Positions 5,524 to 13,293 are shown, counted from the first letter of the stretch. The stretch is 15,702 nucleotides of DNA from Eubacteriales Family XIII. Incertae Sedis bacterium (GCA_031290715.1 JAITNA010000204.1:1-15702), one strand, 5' to 3'. The notes: a model not told the origin generated them from the sequence alone. Program-made: numbers and translations.

Positions 5524-8304
5524 TCACTCCCCTGCCGGCCGGGTTTTCACCTGCCAGATCTTAAATCCATTCACGTCTTCCACCGCGTCATAGTATATTT
5601 CTTCGCCCGGTTTCGCGTAATGCTCGTTGAAATATTTTTCGCCGATCTCCGTGTTCCAGCAGTCCACCACAAAAATGTTCTCTTTGTCAATGATATCCTC
5701 GTAGAAATTTTCAACGCCGAATTGCCGCCCCCGCTCCAAGAAGAAAGGCGATTTGGTCGGCCAGCCGCCGAAGGATACATAGTTGGCGCGGAAGCCCTCC
5801 GGATACGGCCGCAGCGGATCGGCGTCAACCGTGTTGGCCTCGTCAAACCAACCGTTCGTGAAAATGTCGAAAACATACAGATTTTCCGGATGCGCGCTTG
5901 TATATTCCGAGAGGATGTCCCCGTTGACGGCTTGCGGTTCGTCGTGTCTTGCGTCCAAATAGTACGAAACGGCAAATACGAAAACAAGCGCCGCCAAAAG
6001 GACGGCCCGCGGATTCAAAATACGCTTCACGGCCTTGAACACGCGCTCGGCCCGCGGCCGCAGCAGCGCGGGATCCGCGAAAAAGAGCAGCCAAAGAACG
6101 GGCGCAAGCTCCATGACATAGGTGGCGCGGTAGATCGGGCGGCCGATATAAAAGAGATAACAAAATCCGGCTATGACGACGGCGCAGGCGGCGGCTGACG
6201 GAACGACCCACTTCCTGTTGAATAACAAAATGCCGAAGGCCGCAAAGAAAAAGATCAGCAGGAAATGTATCCCCCTGAAATTGTGTTCGCGAATGCTGTC
6301 GATCACGGCACCGGCCAAGGGCCTTGCCGCACCCGACAGAAAGCCGGGGCGGTCGTCCTTCCGAAGCGCGTTGATCGCGTCGAAATTCTCGATCGACGCC
6401 GCGCCGCCGTAGTCCTGATACCAGCTGTTCAGCGCGTCATAATCGTTTTGGGAGATGCCAAGACTTTCGTAAAACCCCTCGGCTTCCGCGTACAGAGGCT
6501 TATCGTAATCCGTATATCCCGCCCGCGCCGCGTTGTATTCAAAATAATCCCGCAGCTCCTGCGTCGAGCTGTTTTGCGCGTCCGAAGCCCACTGCGCCGC
6601 GAAAACGCCGAGGATGATCAAGACGAAAGCGCCAAGGGCGAATTTTCTTTCCCCAAGCCACAGGAGCGCGCGCTTCGGCGAAAAACCCGTATGCGCGGCG
6701 GCATAGAAAACGAGCGAAACCGCGCTCAGCCCGATGATGAAATAATAGTTGTCAAAGCGATATCCCGCGCCGAAAAAAAGCAGCGCCCCGCCGAGGATCA
6801 GGAGCGGCTTCTGTTTGTTTCGCAGCACCGCGCTCAGGCAAATGACCGCGCCGGCCGCGGCAAGCAGCCCGGATGTCTTTGTGAACTGAATCGCGAGATA
6901 ATGGTCAAAGCAAAATATCGCGGGGATCAAAGCCGCCATAAAGAAATTGAGCCGGGAAATTTCGCGCGCAAGGAAAACAAATGAAATCGACGTGAACGCG
7001 ATGAAAGACAAGGCGACCTGGAGGAAGGTCCACGCGTTGACCATCGGCAGGATTTGCTGCAGCCCGTAGACGAACGCGTTCAGATAGTAGTTGGAAAAAC
7101 CGATGTTGAAATACCCGAATTTCGCGACAAACACACCGATTGCCATATCGTCGTTCGTATCGAAAATCATCCGCGACATCATGAGTACGATCATCAAAAT
7201 CGCGGCATTCAGCACGCCCGCGATCAGAAGCGCCTTTCCCTTTCCCGTACCCGCGCCCGTGCGGTTCGTGATTCTTTCATCGTTAAAATCCGTGGGTTTC
7301 GCGCTGCGCATGATTCCTTTCCGTGTCCGTTTCGCCCGTTCGTCCGTGACCGCCTTCGTCAGAAAGAGCAGCGCCGGCAGGGCCGGGTCTGCGCCCTGCG
7401 GGGAGGGACGGCCCGCAGGGGCGGGCGCCGTTTCTATCATAGCATAAGTCGCCGCCGCGGCATACAAAAGGTCGTCGAGAAAACGGCCGGCCGCGCGGCG
7501 CAGCCGTTTGCCCGGCGGCTCCTCTTCCAGATACCGCAGCACGATCCGAATCGCCGCGAGATGCCCTTCCGCATGCTTGACGGTCTTTCGGACCGTCGTG
7601 ATCGACCCCGTGCGCACGCGATAGACAAAGAGCCGCTCCCGCGAATGCATGAGCCGCGCCGCGCGCATCATGACAAGGAAAGTATACGGATTGTCCTCAT
7701 GCAAAATGCCATCCTCGTTATGCAAATCGTTTTCCAAAAGAAAGGAGCGGCGGGCAAACTGCATGGCGACCTGCGCGACGAAATCCTTGTTTTCGATCAA
7801 GCGCGTGAAATACGCCTTTCCGTCCATCAGTCCGGCGTAGTCATTTTTTCGTTCGTAATACTGCGCGAGGTTCGGATGTTTTTTCCGGATTTCCTCGCTT
7901 TCAAAAAGCATCGAGCCCTCAAAAAAGAGGACATCCAACTCGCCCGCGTCAGCGGCCGTCGCGCAATGCTCCATCGCGCCGGGGATGATTTTGTCGTCGG
8001 AGTCGAGGTAGTACACATACTCGCCGCGCGCGCGCGATAGTCCCGCGTTGCGCGCCGAGGACAGGCCGCCGTTGGGCTTGTCGACGATGAGAATCCGCGC
8101 GTCTTTTTCCGCGTAGTCCGCGAGGATGCCGCGCGAGCCGTCCGTCGAGCCGTCGTTGACGCAGATGATCTCCACATCCCGCAGGGTCTGCGCCAAGACG
8201 CTGTCCAAACACTCGCCCAAATATTCCTCAACGTTATAGACAGGTATGACGATCGATACCTTGACGCTTTGCCCTGCCGTATTCCCCGCCGCGTTTTTGT
8301 TCAT
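5524..8304 (-). CDS. Fusion of GT2 glycosyltransferase and polytopic membrane (GT-C-like) protein
   Basis: 926 residues in one uninterrupted frame. Residues 14-230 are a GT-A fold family 2 glycosyltransferase: SIVIPVYNVEEYL (17-29), VNDGSTD (49-55), NGGLSSARNAGL (78-89) and the metal-binding DSDD (101-104). A basic, Pro/Ala-rich linker follows (about 290-355). Then come about a dozen hydrophobic segments (near 357-380, 420-446, 452-470, 475-495, 500-513, 519-538, 553-571, 678-695, 702-722, 728-743, 766-782) and a soluble C-terminal domain (783-926) with many aromatic and acidic residues. The first external loop reads FDTNDDMAIG, acidic as in GT-C enzymes. The ATG overlaps the previous stop (ATGA) and has no Shine-Dalgarno of its own. 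An internal ATG at 7311 with AAGGA just upstream could start the membrane part separately. Specificity is unknown. Confidence 0.85.
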   Translation of the reverse strand: MNKNAAGNTAGQSVKVSIVIPVYNVEEYLGECLDSVLAQTLRDVEIICVNDGSTDGSRGILADYAEKDARILIVDKPNGGLSSARNAGLSRARGEYVYYLDSDDKIIPGAMEHCATAADAGELDVLFFEGSMLFESEEIRKKHPNLAQYYERKNDYAGLMDGKAYFTRLIENKDFVAQVAMQFARRSFLLENDLHNEDGILHEDNPYTFLVMMRAARLMHSRERLFVYRVRTGSITTVRKTVKHAEGHLAAIRIVLRYLEEEPPGKRLRRAAGRFLDDLLYAAAATYAMIETAPAPAGRPSPQGADPALPALLFLTKAVTDERAKRTRKGIMRSAKPTDFNDERITNRTGAGTGKGKALLIAGVLNAAILMIVLMMSRMIFDTNDDMAIGVFVAKFGYFNIGFSNYYLNAFVYGLQQILPMVNAWTFLQVALSFIAFTSISFVFLAREISRLNFFMAALIPAIFCFDHYLAIQFTKTSGLLAAAGAVICLSAVLRNKQKPLLILGGALLFFGAGYRFDNYYFIIGLSAVSLVFYAAAHTGFSPKRALLWLGERKFALGAFVLIILGVFAAQWASDAQNSSTQELRDYFEYNAARAGYTDYDKPLYAEAEGFYESLGISQNDYDALNSWYQDYGGAASIENFDAINALRKDDRPGFLSGAARPLAGAVIDSIREHNFRGIHFLLIFFFAAFGILLFNRKWVVPSAAACAVVIAGFCYLFYIGRPIYRATYVMELAPVLWLLFFADPALLRPRAERVFKAVKRILNPRAVLLAALVFVFAVSYYLDARHDEPQAVNGDILSEYTSAHPENLYVFDIFTNGWFDEANTVDADPLRPYPEGFRANYVSFGGWPTKSPFFLERGRQFGVENFYEDIIDKENIFVVDCWNTEIGEKYFNEHYAKPGEEIYYDAVEDVNGFKIWQVKTRPAGE

Positions 8305-9350
8305 AATTTTTTGTATATTTTTTTCAGCATCCGTTCCTGCCGCTTCGGCAAATACTTGTGCAGAAACCCTCTGAATTTCTCCGGCCCCGTCCTTCTATGG
8401 GCGGGACGCAGCCGGTCCGCGATCGCCGCGTCAAGCAGCGCCCCGTCTTTCACATAGCCCATCAGCATTTCATATCCGGCCGCCCGGTCGTTTTCCGCAA
8501 GCGTCAGGTAGCTTTGTACGCAATTGCCGAGCAAAGTCCCGCGCAGGAAGCGAAGCGATTTGAAATACTTCTCATCGGCCTTTTCTTCCTCCAAAAACGC
8601 TTCCAATAATGTATGGACGATATATTGACGGCAATATTTCCCGAAAGTCGCGAGATCGAGCGTTTCGCGGCCCGTGATCCCGCGTCCGAAGTAATACTCA
8701 TACAGCCCTTTCCCGCCAAGGCCGCGGTATGTCCGCGCATAGTACAGGAAGATAAAAAAGAAATACAGGTCGTCCGCCATGACGATGTGGCTGTCTTTCA
8801 TCCGTCCCGCCGCGCGTTTGGCCAAGGCCGCGTCAAAGGCTTTGCCGTGGACATTCCAAGGGATATACTCGGTCACAACGCAATCGCGGATGAGGTCGTC
8901 CGACGTGATCCGCCCGATGTACGTCCGCAGATAGCGCTTCACATTCCGGTAGGCTTCGTCTTTCAGGCCCGTTTCATCGACGACTTTTTCATTAAACTGG
9001 AGCAGATCGACAGGCTCCTTGCGAAGCGCCGCCGCAATGCGGCCGCAGGCCTCGGGCACGAGGGTGTCGTCGCCGTCCATATAGACGATGAAGCGCCCGC
9101 CCGCCGCTTCCGTTCCGGCTTTCCGCGCCCACGCGGAGCCGGTGTTGCGCGGCAGGAGGAGCGGCCTGACCCGCGAATCCCGCGCCGCGAAAGTACCGAT
9201 GATCTCCCTTGAATCATCCGCGGAGCCGTCGTCTACCGGGACGACTTCGATGTCCCGGAAAGTCTGCCCGAGCGCGCTGCCTAAGGTGCGCGGCAAATAC
9301 TTGCCCACATTGTAGACCGGTATCACAAGGGAAAGAAAGGGGGCGTTCAT
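8301..9350 (-). CDS. Family 2 glycosyltransferase
   Basis: 349 residues. The N-terminal 120 are a GT-A domain: SLVIPVYNVGKYL (7-19), VDDGSADDS (39-47, nucleotide-sugar binding) and the metal-binding MDGDDT (91-96). The remainder is helical and ends in a strongly basic tail (KRQERMLKKIYKKL), probably holding the protein to the inner face of the membrane. No transmembrane segment is seen. It most likely adds one sugar from a nucleotide donor to a lipid-linked glycan; the donor could be UDP-glucuronate from the preceding gene or dTDP-Fuc4N, which cannot be decided here. Start and stop overlap the flanking genes by 4 bases each (ATGA), placing it firmly in the operon. Only a weak GGAAAG precedes the ATG. 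Confidence 0.9.
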   Translation of the reverse strand: MNAPFLSLVIPVYNVGKYLPRTLGSALGQTFRDIEVVPVDDGSADDSREIIGTFAARDSRVRPLLLPRNTGSAWARKAGTEAAGGRFIVYMDGDDTLVPEACGRIAAALRKEPVDLLQFNEKVVDETGLKDEAYRNVKRYLRTYIGRITSDDLIRDCVVTEYIPWNVHGKAFDAALAKRAAGRMKDSHIVMADDLYFFFIFLYYARTYRGLGGKGLYEYYFGRGITGRETLDLATFGKYCRQYIVHTLLEAFLEEEKADEKYFKSLRFLRGTLLGNCVQSYLTLAENDRAAGYEMLMGYVKDGALLDAAIADRLRPAHRRTGPEKFRGFLHKYLPKRQERMLKKIYKKL

Positions 9351-10693
9351 CTTTCCGGACCCGTCGTATTCCCCGCCCCGATTTGATAATACTCAAAACC
9401 GAGCCCGGCCATCGCCGCGCTGTCAAATTGATTCCTGCCGTCAAAGATCACGGCGTTTTTCAGCGCGGATTTGATTTTCTGAAAATCGGGGCTGAGGAAT
9501 TCCTTCCACTCGGTCGTAAGGAGCAAGGCGTCCGCGCCTGTCAGCGCGTCATATTTGTTTTCCCCGTATACAAGGCGGCCCTCGTCCGGGAATCCGTGCG
9601 CCCGCGCCGTTTCCATGGCTTGCGGGTCGTAAGCGCGGACGATCGCCCCGCGCGCCAAAAGCGCCCCGATGATCGCGAGTGCCGGCGACTCGCGGACATC
9701 GTCCGTATTGGGTTTGAAAGACAGCCCCCAAACCGCAAACGTCAGCCCCGTGAGATCATCCCCGAAACGGGCGATTACTTTATCGGCAAGGACAGTCTTT
9801 TGCCGCGCGTTGACCCGGTCCACCGCGCCGAGAATGCCGGGCGTATATCCGGCGGCCTCGGCGCAGCAGATCAGGGATTTGACGTCCTTGGGAAAACAGC
9901 TGCCGCCGTATCCGATGCCGGGGTAGATGAACGAATAGCCGATACGGCTGTCGCTTCCGATCCCGATCCGTACCTGATTGACATCGGCCCCGAGCCGCTC
10001 GCAGATATTGGCGATCTCGTTGATGAAAGAAATCTTCGTGGCGAGCATGGCGTTTGCGGCATACTTGGTCATTTCCGCGCTCTTGACGTCCATCTCGATA
10101 TAGTTGTCGCTCTGGCGGACAAAGGGTTTGTAGAGCCCGTGCATCACCTTGCCGGCGCCCTCGTCCTCCACGCCGACGATGATCCGGTCGGGGCGCATGC
10201 AGTTTTTGACGGCGTCGCCCTCTTTCAGAAATTCGGGGTTGGATACGACGGAAAAATCAATCCGCAGCCCCCGTTTCGCGAGCTCGGCGCAGACGATTTC
10301 CCGGACAAGGCCGGCCGTGCCGACGGGTACCGTGGACTTATCCACGATGAGGATATCGTGCGTCAAATAGCTTCCGATGTCCTTTGCGACCGCCTTGACA
10401 TAGCGCATGTCCGTTTCGCCGGTTTCGCTCTGCGGCGTCCCGACGCAGATAAAGCACAGGTCGCAGCTTTCAATCGCGGCTTTTGTGTCGGTCGTGTATT
10501 CGAGCGTGCCGAGCGCCCGGTTTCGGTCCACAAGCTCTTTCAGATTTGGTTCAAAGATCGGGATAACGCCGCTGTTGAGCTTTGCGATCTTCCCCGCGTC
10601 GTTGTCGACGCAGATCACCTCGTTCCCGTATTCCGCAAAGCAAGCCCCTGTGACAAGGCCGACATATCCGGTTCCGACGACTGCCAATCTCAT
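9347..10693 (-). CDS. ugd: UDP-glucose 6-dehydrogenase
   Basis: 448 residues, normal for the bacterial enzyme (Ugd/TuaD). It oxidises UDP-glucose to UDP-glucuronate with two NAD+. Visible: N-terminal Rossmann motif GTGYVGLVTG (7-16), the FICVGTP segment (81-87), STVPVGT (120-126), NPEFLKEG (152-159), and the catalytic GGSCFPKD (263-270, Cys266), then GLSFKPNTDDVRESPA, which marks the C-terminal UDP-binding domain. A GGAGGGGAGAGGGG tract precedes the ATG. It begins after an 86-base gap carrying a 16-bp inverted repeat, the only real gap in the exporter-to-flippase operon. Its product could be a glycan building block itself, or a precursor for further conversion, since UDP-glucuronate also feeds the ArnA route. 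Confidence 0.97.
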   Translation of the reverse strand: MRLAVVGTGYVGLVTGACFAEYGNEVICVDNDAGKIAKLNSGVIPIFEPNLKELVDRNRALGTLEYTTDTKAAIESCDLCFICVGTPQSETGETDMRYVKAVAKDIGSYLTHDILIVDKSTVPVGTAGLVREIVCAELAKRGLRIDFSVVSNPEFLKEGDAVKNCMRPDRIIVGVEDEGAGKVMHGLYKPFVRQSDNYIEMDVKSAEMTKYAANAMLATKISFINEIANICERLGADVNQVRIGIGSDSRIGYSFIYPGIGYGGSCFPKDVKSLICCAEAAGYTPGILGAVDRVNARQKTVLADKVIARFGDDLTGLTFAVWGLSFKPNTDDVRESPALAIIGALLARGAIVRAYDPQAMETARAHGFPDEGRLVYGENKYDALTGADALLLTTEWKEFLSPDFQKIKSALKNAVIFDGRNQFDSAAMAGLGFEYYQIGAGNTTGPER

Positions 10694-10716
10694 AGTCCCC
10701 TCTCCCCTCCTATGGA

Positions 10717-10776
10717 AGCGGCGAGAAATAAATTGGACATTTGGCTTGTCTTTTTTCCACTTTATTTCTCGCCGCT
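10717..10776. repeat. Perfect 16-bp inverted repeat between wzt and ugd
   Basis: AGCGGCGAGAAATAAA (10717-10732) is the exact reverse complement of 10761-10776, with a 28-base spacer. Inside, TGGA (10734-10737) and TCCA (10756-10759) can extend the stem. One arm begins 3 bases after the wzt stop. No T-run follows on either strand, so it is not a standard terminator. A transcript hairpin acting as processing or stability element, or a small palindromic repeat, are both possible. Confidence 0.9.
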
Positions 10777-10779
10777 CCC

Positions 10780-11538
10780 CTACATATCCGACATATTCGC
10801 TTTGTAATACGCGATCGACGCGTCGATATCCGCGTCACAGACGATCTTGCCGTCCTTCAGCACAATGCCGCGCTTGCAAAAATCCCGTGCGGTGGCGGGC
10901 GCGTGCGTCACGAAGAGCAGCGTCACATTGTCCCGCTCGATCAGCTCCGTGACGCGCGTCAGGCACTTTTTTTTGAAAACGTCGTCGCCCACGCTAAGCG
11001 CTTCGTCCACGATGAGAATCTCGGGTTCGATGCAAACGTTGATCGCAAAACCAAGCTTGGACTTCATGCCGCTCGAGTAGGTCCGCACAGGCTGGTCGAT
11101 GTAGTCGCCGAGCTCCGCGAAGTCTACGATATCGGGTTCGAGCGCGTGAATCTGTTTGTCGCGCAGCCCCATCAGCTGCCCTTTCAGAAAGATGTTTTCC
11201 CGGCCCGTCATTTCGACGTCGAAGCCGGCCGTCAGCTCAAGCAGTGCGCTGACAATGCCTTCGACCGCGATGTCGCCCGACGTGGGGTAGGTGACGCCCG
11301 TAATCATCTTCAGGATCGTCGATTTGCCGGCGCCGTTCCTCCCGAAAAGCGCGACGGATTCGCCCTGTTTGATCGAGAAGCTCACATCGTCCACCGCGCG
11401 TTTTTCCTTGTAATGAATGCCCTTGTAAAAGACCGACATCAGGCGATGCTTGTCGTTTTTGTACAGCTTGTATATCTTCGTCACCTCTTTGAATTCAATG
11501 ACGGTTTTGTCCCTGTCGCGAACCGCTTTAGAGCACAT
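10780..11538 (-). CDS. ABC transporter ATPase for glycan export (Wzt/TagH-like, short form)
   Basis: 252 residues. It powers export of a lipid-linked polysaccharide together with the permease just upstream. Walker A is GRNGAGKST (66-74), the ABC signature is YSSGM (154-158), Walker B is ILIVDEA (174-180), and the switch His is in THAPA (211-215). The LTAGFDVEMTGRENIFLKG stretch before the signature is typical of the Wzt/TagH/KpsT group. The chain ends soon after the ATPase domain, so the C-terminal carbohydrate-binding domain of long Wzt proteins is absent. The frame is open to 11748, but 11538 is the start: AAGGAG lies 7 bases upstream, and the extension would read antisense-like low-complexity protein over the permease gene. 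The overlap with the permease is 11 bases. Confidence 0.95.
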   Translation of the reverse strand: MCSKAVRDRDKTVIEFKEVTKIYKLYKNDKHRLMSVFYKGIHYKEKRAVDDVSFSIKQGESVALFGRNGAGKSTILKMITGVTYPTSGDIAVEGIVSALLELTAGFDVEMTGRENIFLKGQLMGLRDKQIHALEPDIVDFAELGDYIDQPVRTYSSGMKSKLGFAINVCIEPEILIVDEALSVGDDVFKKKCLTRVTELIERDNVTLLFVTHAPATARDFCKRGIVLKDGKIVCDADIDASIAYYKANMSDM

Positions 11539-12334
11539 CCGGAATCTCCTTGTACAGCCTTTTGAAGCTCCAGATGCCGAGCACGGCCGTAACGACGAGC
11601 GCGCCGATGAAAAGCAGGAACTCCTGCGGCTGTTCCCATATCCACACCTTGTAGATGAATACGTTCCGGTATCCCGACGCGATGAAGGTGACGGGGTTGA
11701 ACATGAGCAGGACGCGAAGCCAATGAATGTTGATTTCGTGAACGTCAAACATGATGCCCGAAAGCCAGAACAGCGCGTTGGTGAACGAATTGACCAAGTT
11801 CATGAAGTCCTTGCTCATCGCCGACAGCGCCGCTTCAAACAGCGCCACGTTAATGAAGATGAGCAGCATGAGCAGCATATAGATCGGCAGCTGCAGATAG
11901 TAGATGTCAGGCTTGTACCCGTGGAGAAGAAACAGGCCGACGACAAGCGCCATCAAACAGATGTGGATGAAGAGCTTCGATATCCCGACAAAGGTCGGAA
12001 TCGTCGCGACGGGGAACTTCATCTTCGTAATGAGAAAGCTGTATTTCGTGAAAGCGCCCGTGCCGCCCGTGATCATTTCAAGCATATAGAACCACGGGAT
12101 CATCCCCGCCGTCAGCCAAAGCAGAAAGGGGTAGCCCTCGATGGGGCCGCCCATACGCAAACCGATCGAAAACGCGAACCAGAACACAAAGATGGTGACG
12201 GAGGGCTTGATGACCGCCCACGCCCAACCCAGCGCCGCGCCGGTATATGTTTTGATCATATCGGACTTTGCCAGTTTGAAGATCTGATGCCGCCAGACGA
12301 TATGGTCGGATATGATGGAAAGGAGCATTTTCAT
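11528..12334 (-). CDS. ABC-2 type glycan export permease (Wzm/TagG-like)
   Basis: 268 residues with six predicted membrane segments (near 33-57, 70-92, 115-135, 150-172, 185-200, 240-258), the normal topology for ABC-2 polysaccharide permeases. Characteristic features are the amphipathic N-terminal helix ending in KLAKSDMIKTYTGAALGWAW, the following KPSVTIFVFWF, and NPVTFIASGYRNVFIY near the last segments. With the ATPase downstream it would carry a finished lipid-linked glycan across the cytoplasmic membrane. An in-frame TAA lies four codons upstream, inside the -10 box, so the first possible start is ATG 12334; a second ATG is at 12328. No Shine-Dalgarno is present, and a strong promoter ends 8 bases before the ATG. 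It heads the glycan operon. Confidence 0.93.
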   Translation of the reverse strand: MKMLLSIISDHIVWRHQIFKLAKSDMIKTYTGAALGWAWAVIKPSVTIFVFWFAFSIGLRMGGPIEGYPFLLWLTAGMIPWFYMLEMITGGTGAFTKYSFLITKMKFPVATIPTFVGISKLFIHICLMALVVGLFLLHGYKPDIYYLQLPIYMLLMLLIFINVALFEAALSAMSKDFMNLVNSFTNALFWLSGIMFDVHEINIHWLRVLLMFNPVTFIASGYRNVFIYKVWIWEQPQEFLLFIGALVVTAVLGIWSFKRLYKEIPDVL

Positions 12335-12342
12335 AACGTTTG

Positions 12343-12371
12343 ATTATAGCATACCGCCAACTTTGTAACAA
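12343..12371 (-). promoter_or_regulatory. Strong extended -10 promoter for the glycan operon
   Basis: On the minus strand: -35 TTGTTA (12366-12371), 17-base spacer, -10 TATAAT (12343-12348) preceded by TGC, giving an extended -10. Only 8 bases separate the -10 from the permease ATG, so the transcript would start at or 1-2 bases before it. Confidence 0.75.
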
Positions 12372-12387
12372 TTACGATGGCGTTACA
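12364..12387. promoter_or_regulatory. Candidate operator: TGTAAC inverted repeat over the -35 box
   Basis: TGTAAC (12364-12369) and GTTACA (12382-12387) form an inverted repeat with 12 bases between, covering the -35 hexamer of the glycan promoter. Position and symmetry suit a dimeric repressor, but short arms like these can arise by chance. Confidence 0.4.
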
Positions 12388-12413
12388 GTACATTCCATTA
12401 CCTACAGCGGCGG

Positions 12414-13247
12414 CTACAGTGTGCCAAGCGGCGACAGCGGCTGACTGAGGCAGCCCGCGAGTTCGGCCGCGGCGGCCTTTACCGCTTCGGCGTTGCGTTT
12501 GCTGTTCTCGGGCCCGAAACGTTCTGCCGGGGCGACCACGGTAACGACAGCTTTCATTTTGTGATCGGCGCCGAATACGGGAGCGGAAACCGCGCATACA
12601 CCCAAATCCTGCTCCTCCCGATCGAAAGCCACACCTGTTTCGGCGGCTTTGGCTAATTCGGCCCTGAGCAACGCAGGGTCTGTTATCGTATGGGGAGTCA
12701 GCGCCGCGTGCGACTCCCGGAGCATTCGTTCCCGATCCTCCTTCGGCCAATAGGCGGCCAAAACTTTTACGCCCGAGTTGGACAAATTGCGCAGTACCCG
12801 CCCAATCGGCAAATTCGGCTTGAAAGGGTTTGAGGTGGTCACATGGCCCACAACAACAACCCCCCCTTTGCCCTCCACGGCGAGCTCCGCCGTTTCCCCC
12901 GTGGCGGCCGCCAATTTTTCCAAAATGGGCTGCGCAAGACGGGAAAAGCCGATATACGACAGCGTCAAATAGGCGACCGGAATGGCGGCGGAACCGATAC
13001 TGTAAAGCTCTGTTTCCGGATTCAGGGCAACAAAGCCCTTCCACTCAAGCGTACGGAGCATCCGGTAGGCTGTGGTTTTGGAGAGGCCTGTGTGCCGTGT
13101 AATATCACGCAAGCTCCATACCGGATGCTCTACGTCAAACAAGGTGAGTATGCTAAGGCCGCGCGCCAATGCCCGCACATAGAGTTCGCTGTTTTCTTCT
13201 CCGCCGAACTCGACAAAAGCCCTCTGCCTGCCGCCGATCCTCGCCAT
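12414..13247 (-). CDS. IclR-family transcriptional regulator
   Basis: 277 residues. An N-terminal winged helix-turn-helix (about 22-90) contains RALARGLSILTLF, WSLRDITRHTGLSKTTAYRML (recognition helix) and RTLEWKGFV, the standard IclR layout. A GAF-like effector domain follows (about 100-270), with GETAELAVEGKGGVVVVGHV, GRVLRNLSNSGVKVLAAYWP and FDREEQDLGVCAVSAPVFG. IclR proteins are dimers that often control catabolism of aromatic acids and other small molecules. It lies 112 bases downstream of the molybdenum-enzyme operon and 80 bases upstream of the glycan operon, on the same strand as both; I infer that the former is the more likely target. The ATG at 13247 has GAGGTGATGGG upstream. The first 20 residues before the winged helix are unremarkable. 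Confidence 0.93.
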   Translation of the reverse strand: MARIGGRQRAFVEFGGEENSELYVRALARGLSILTLFDVEHPVWSLRDITRHTGLSKTTAYRMLRTLEWKGFVALNPETELYSIGSAAIPVAYLTLSYIGFSRLAQPILEKLAAATGETAELAVEGKGGVVVVGHVTTSNPFKPNLPIGRVLRNLSNSGVKVLAAYWPKEDRERMLRESHAALTPHTITDPALLRAELAKAAETGVAFDREEQDLGVCAVSAPVFGADHKMKAVVTVVAPAERFGPENSKRNAEAVKAAAAELAGCLSQPLSPLGTL

Positions 13248-13293
13248 ATTCCCATCACCTCACGCTTCCGCAAATACGTATCTAAGTGATATT

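Noticed and set aside
4321..6198. 625-codon open frame on the plus strand, and similar ones at 9209-10807, 7054-8040, 11450-12343 and 13330-14445
   Set aside because: Each lies antisense to a clearly identified minus-strand gene, reads as Arg/His/Asp-rich protein with no domain, and spans gene borders. They are stop-poor shadows of GC-rich coding DNA.
8025..8036. Alternating CG run (six CG units)
   Set aside because: Short and fully explained by Ala/Arg codons in a GC-rich GT2 region.
10717..10776. 16-bp inverted repeat as an intrinsic terminator
   Set aside because: No run of T follows the stem on either strand, and genes on both sides are in the same orientation with a Shine-Dalgarno close after it.
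11539..11748. 70-codon upstream extension of the ABC ATPase
   Set aside because: It overlaps the permease gene in another frame and is low-complexity Ser/Arg protein; AAGGAG correctly placed before ATG 11538 decides the start.
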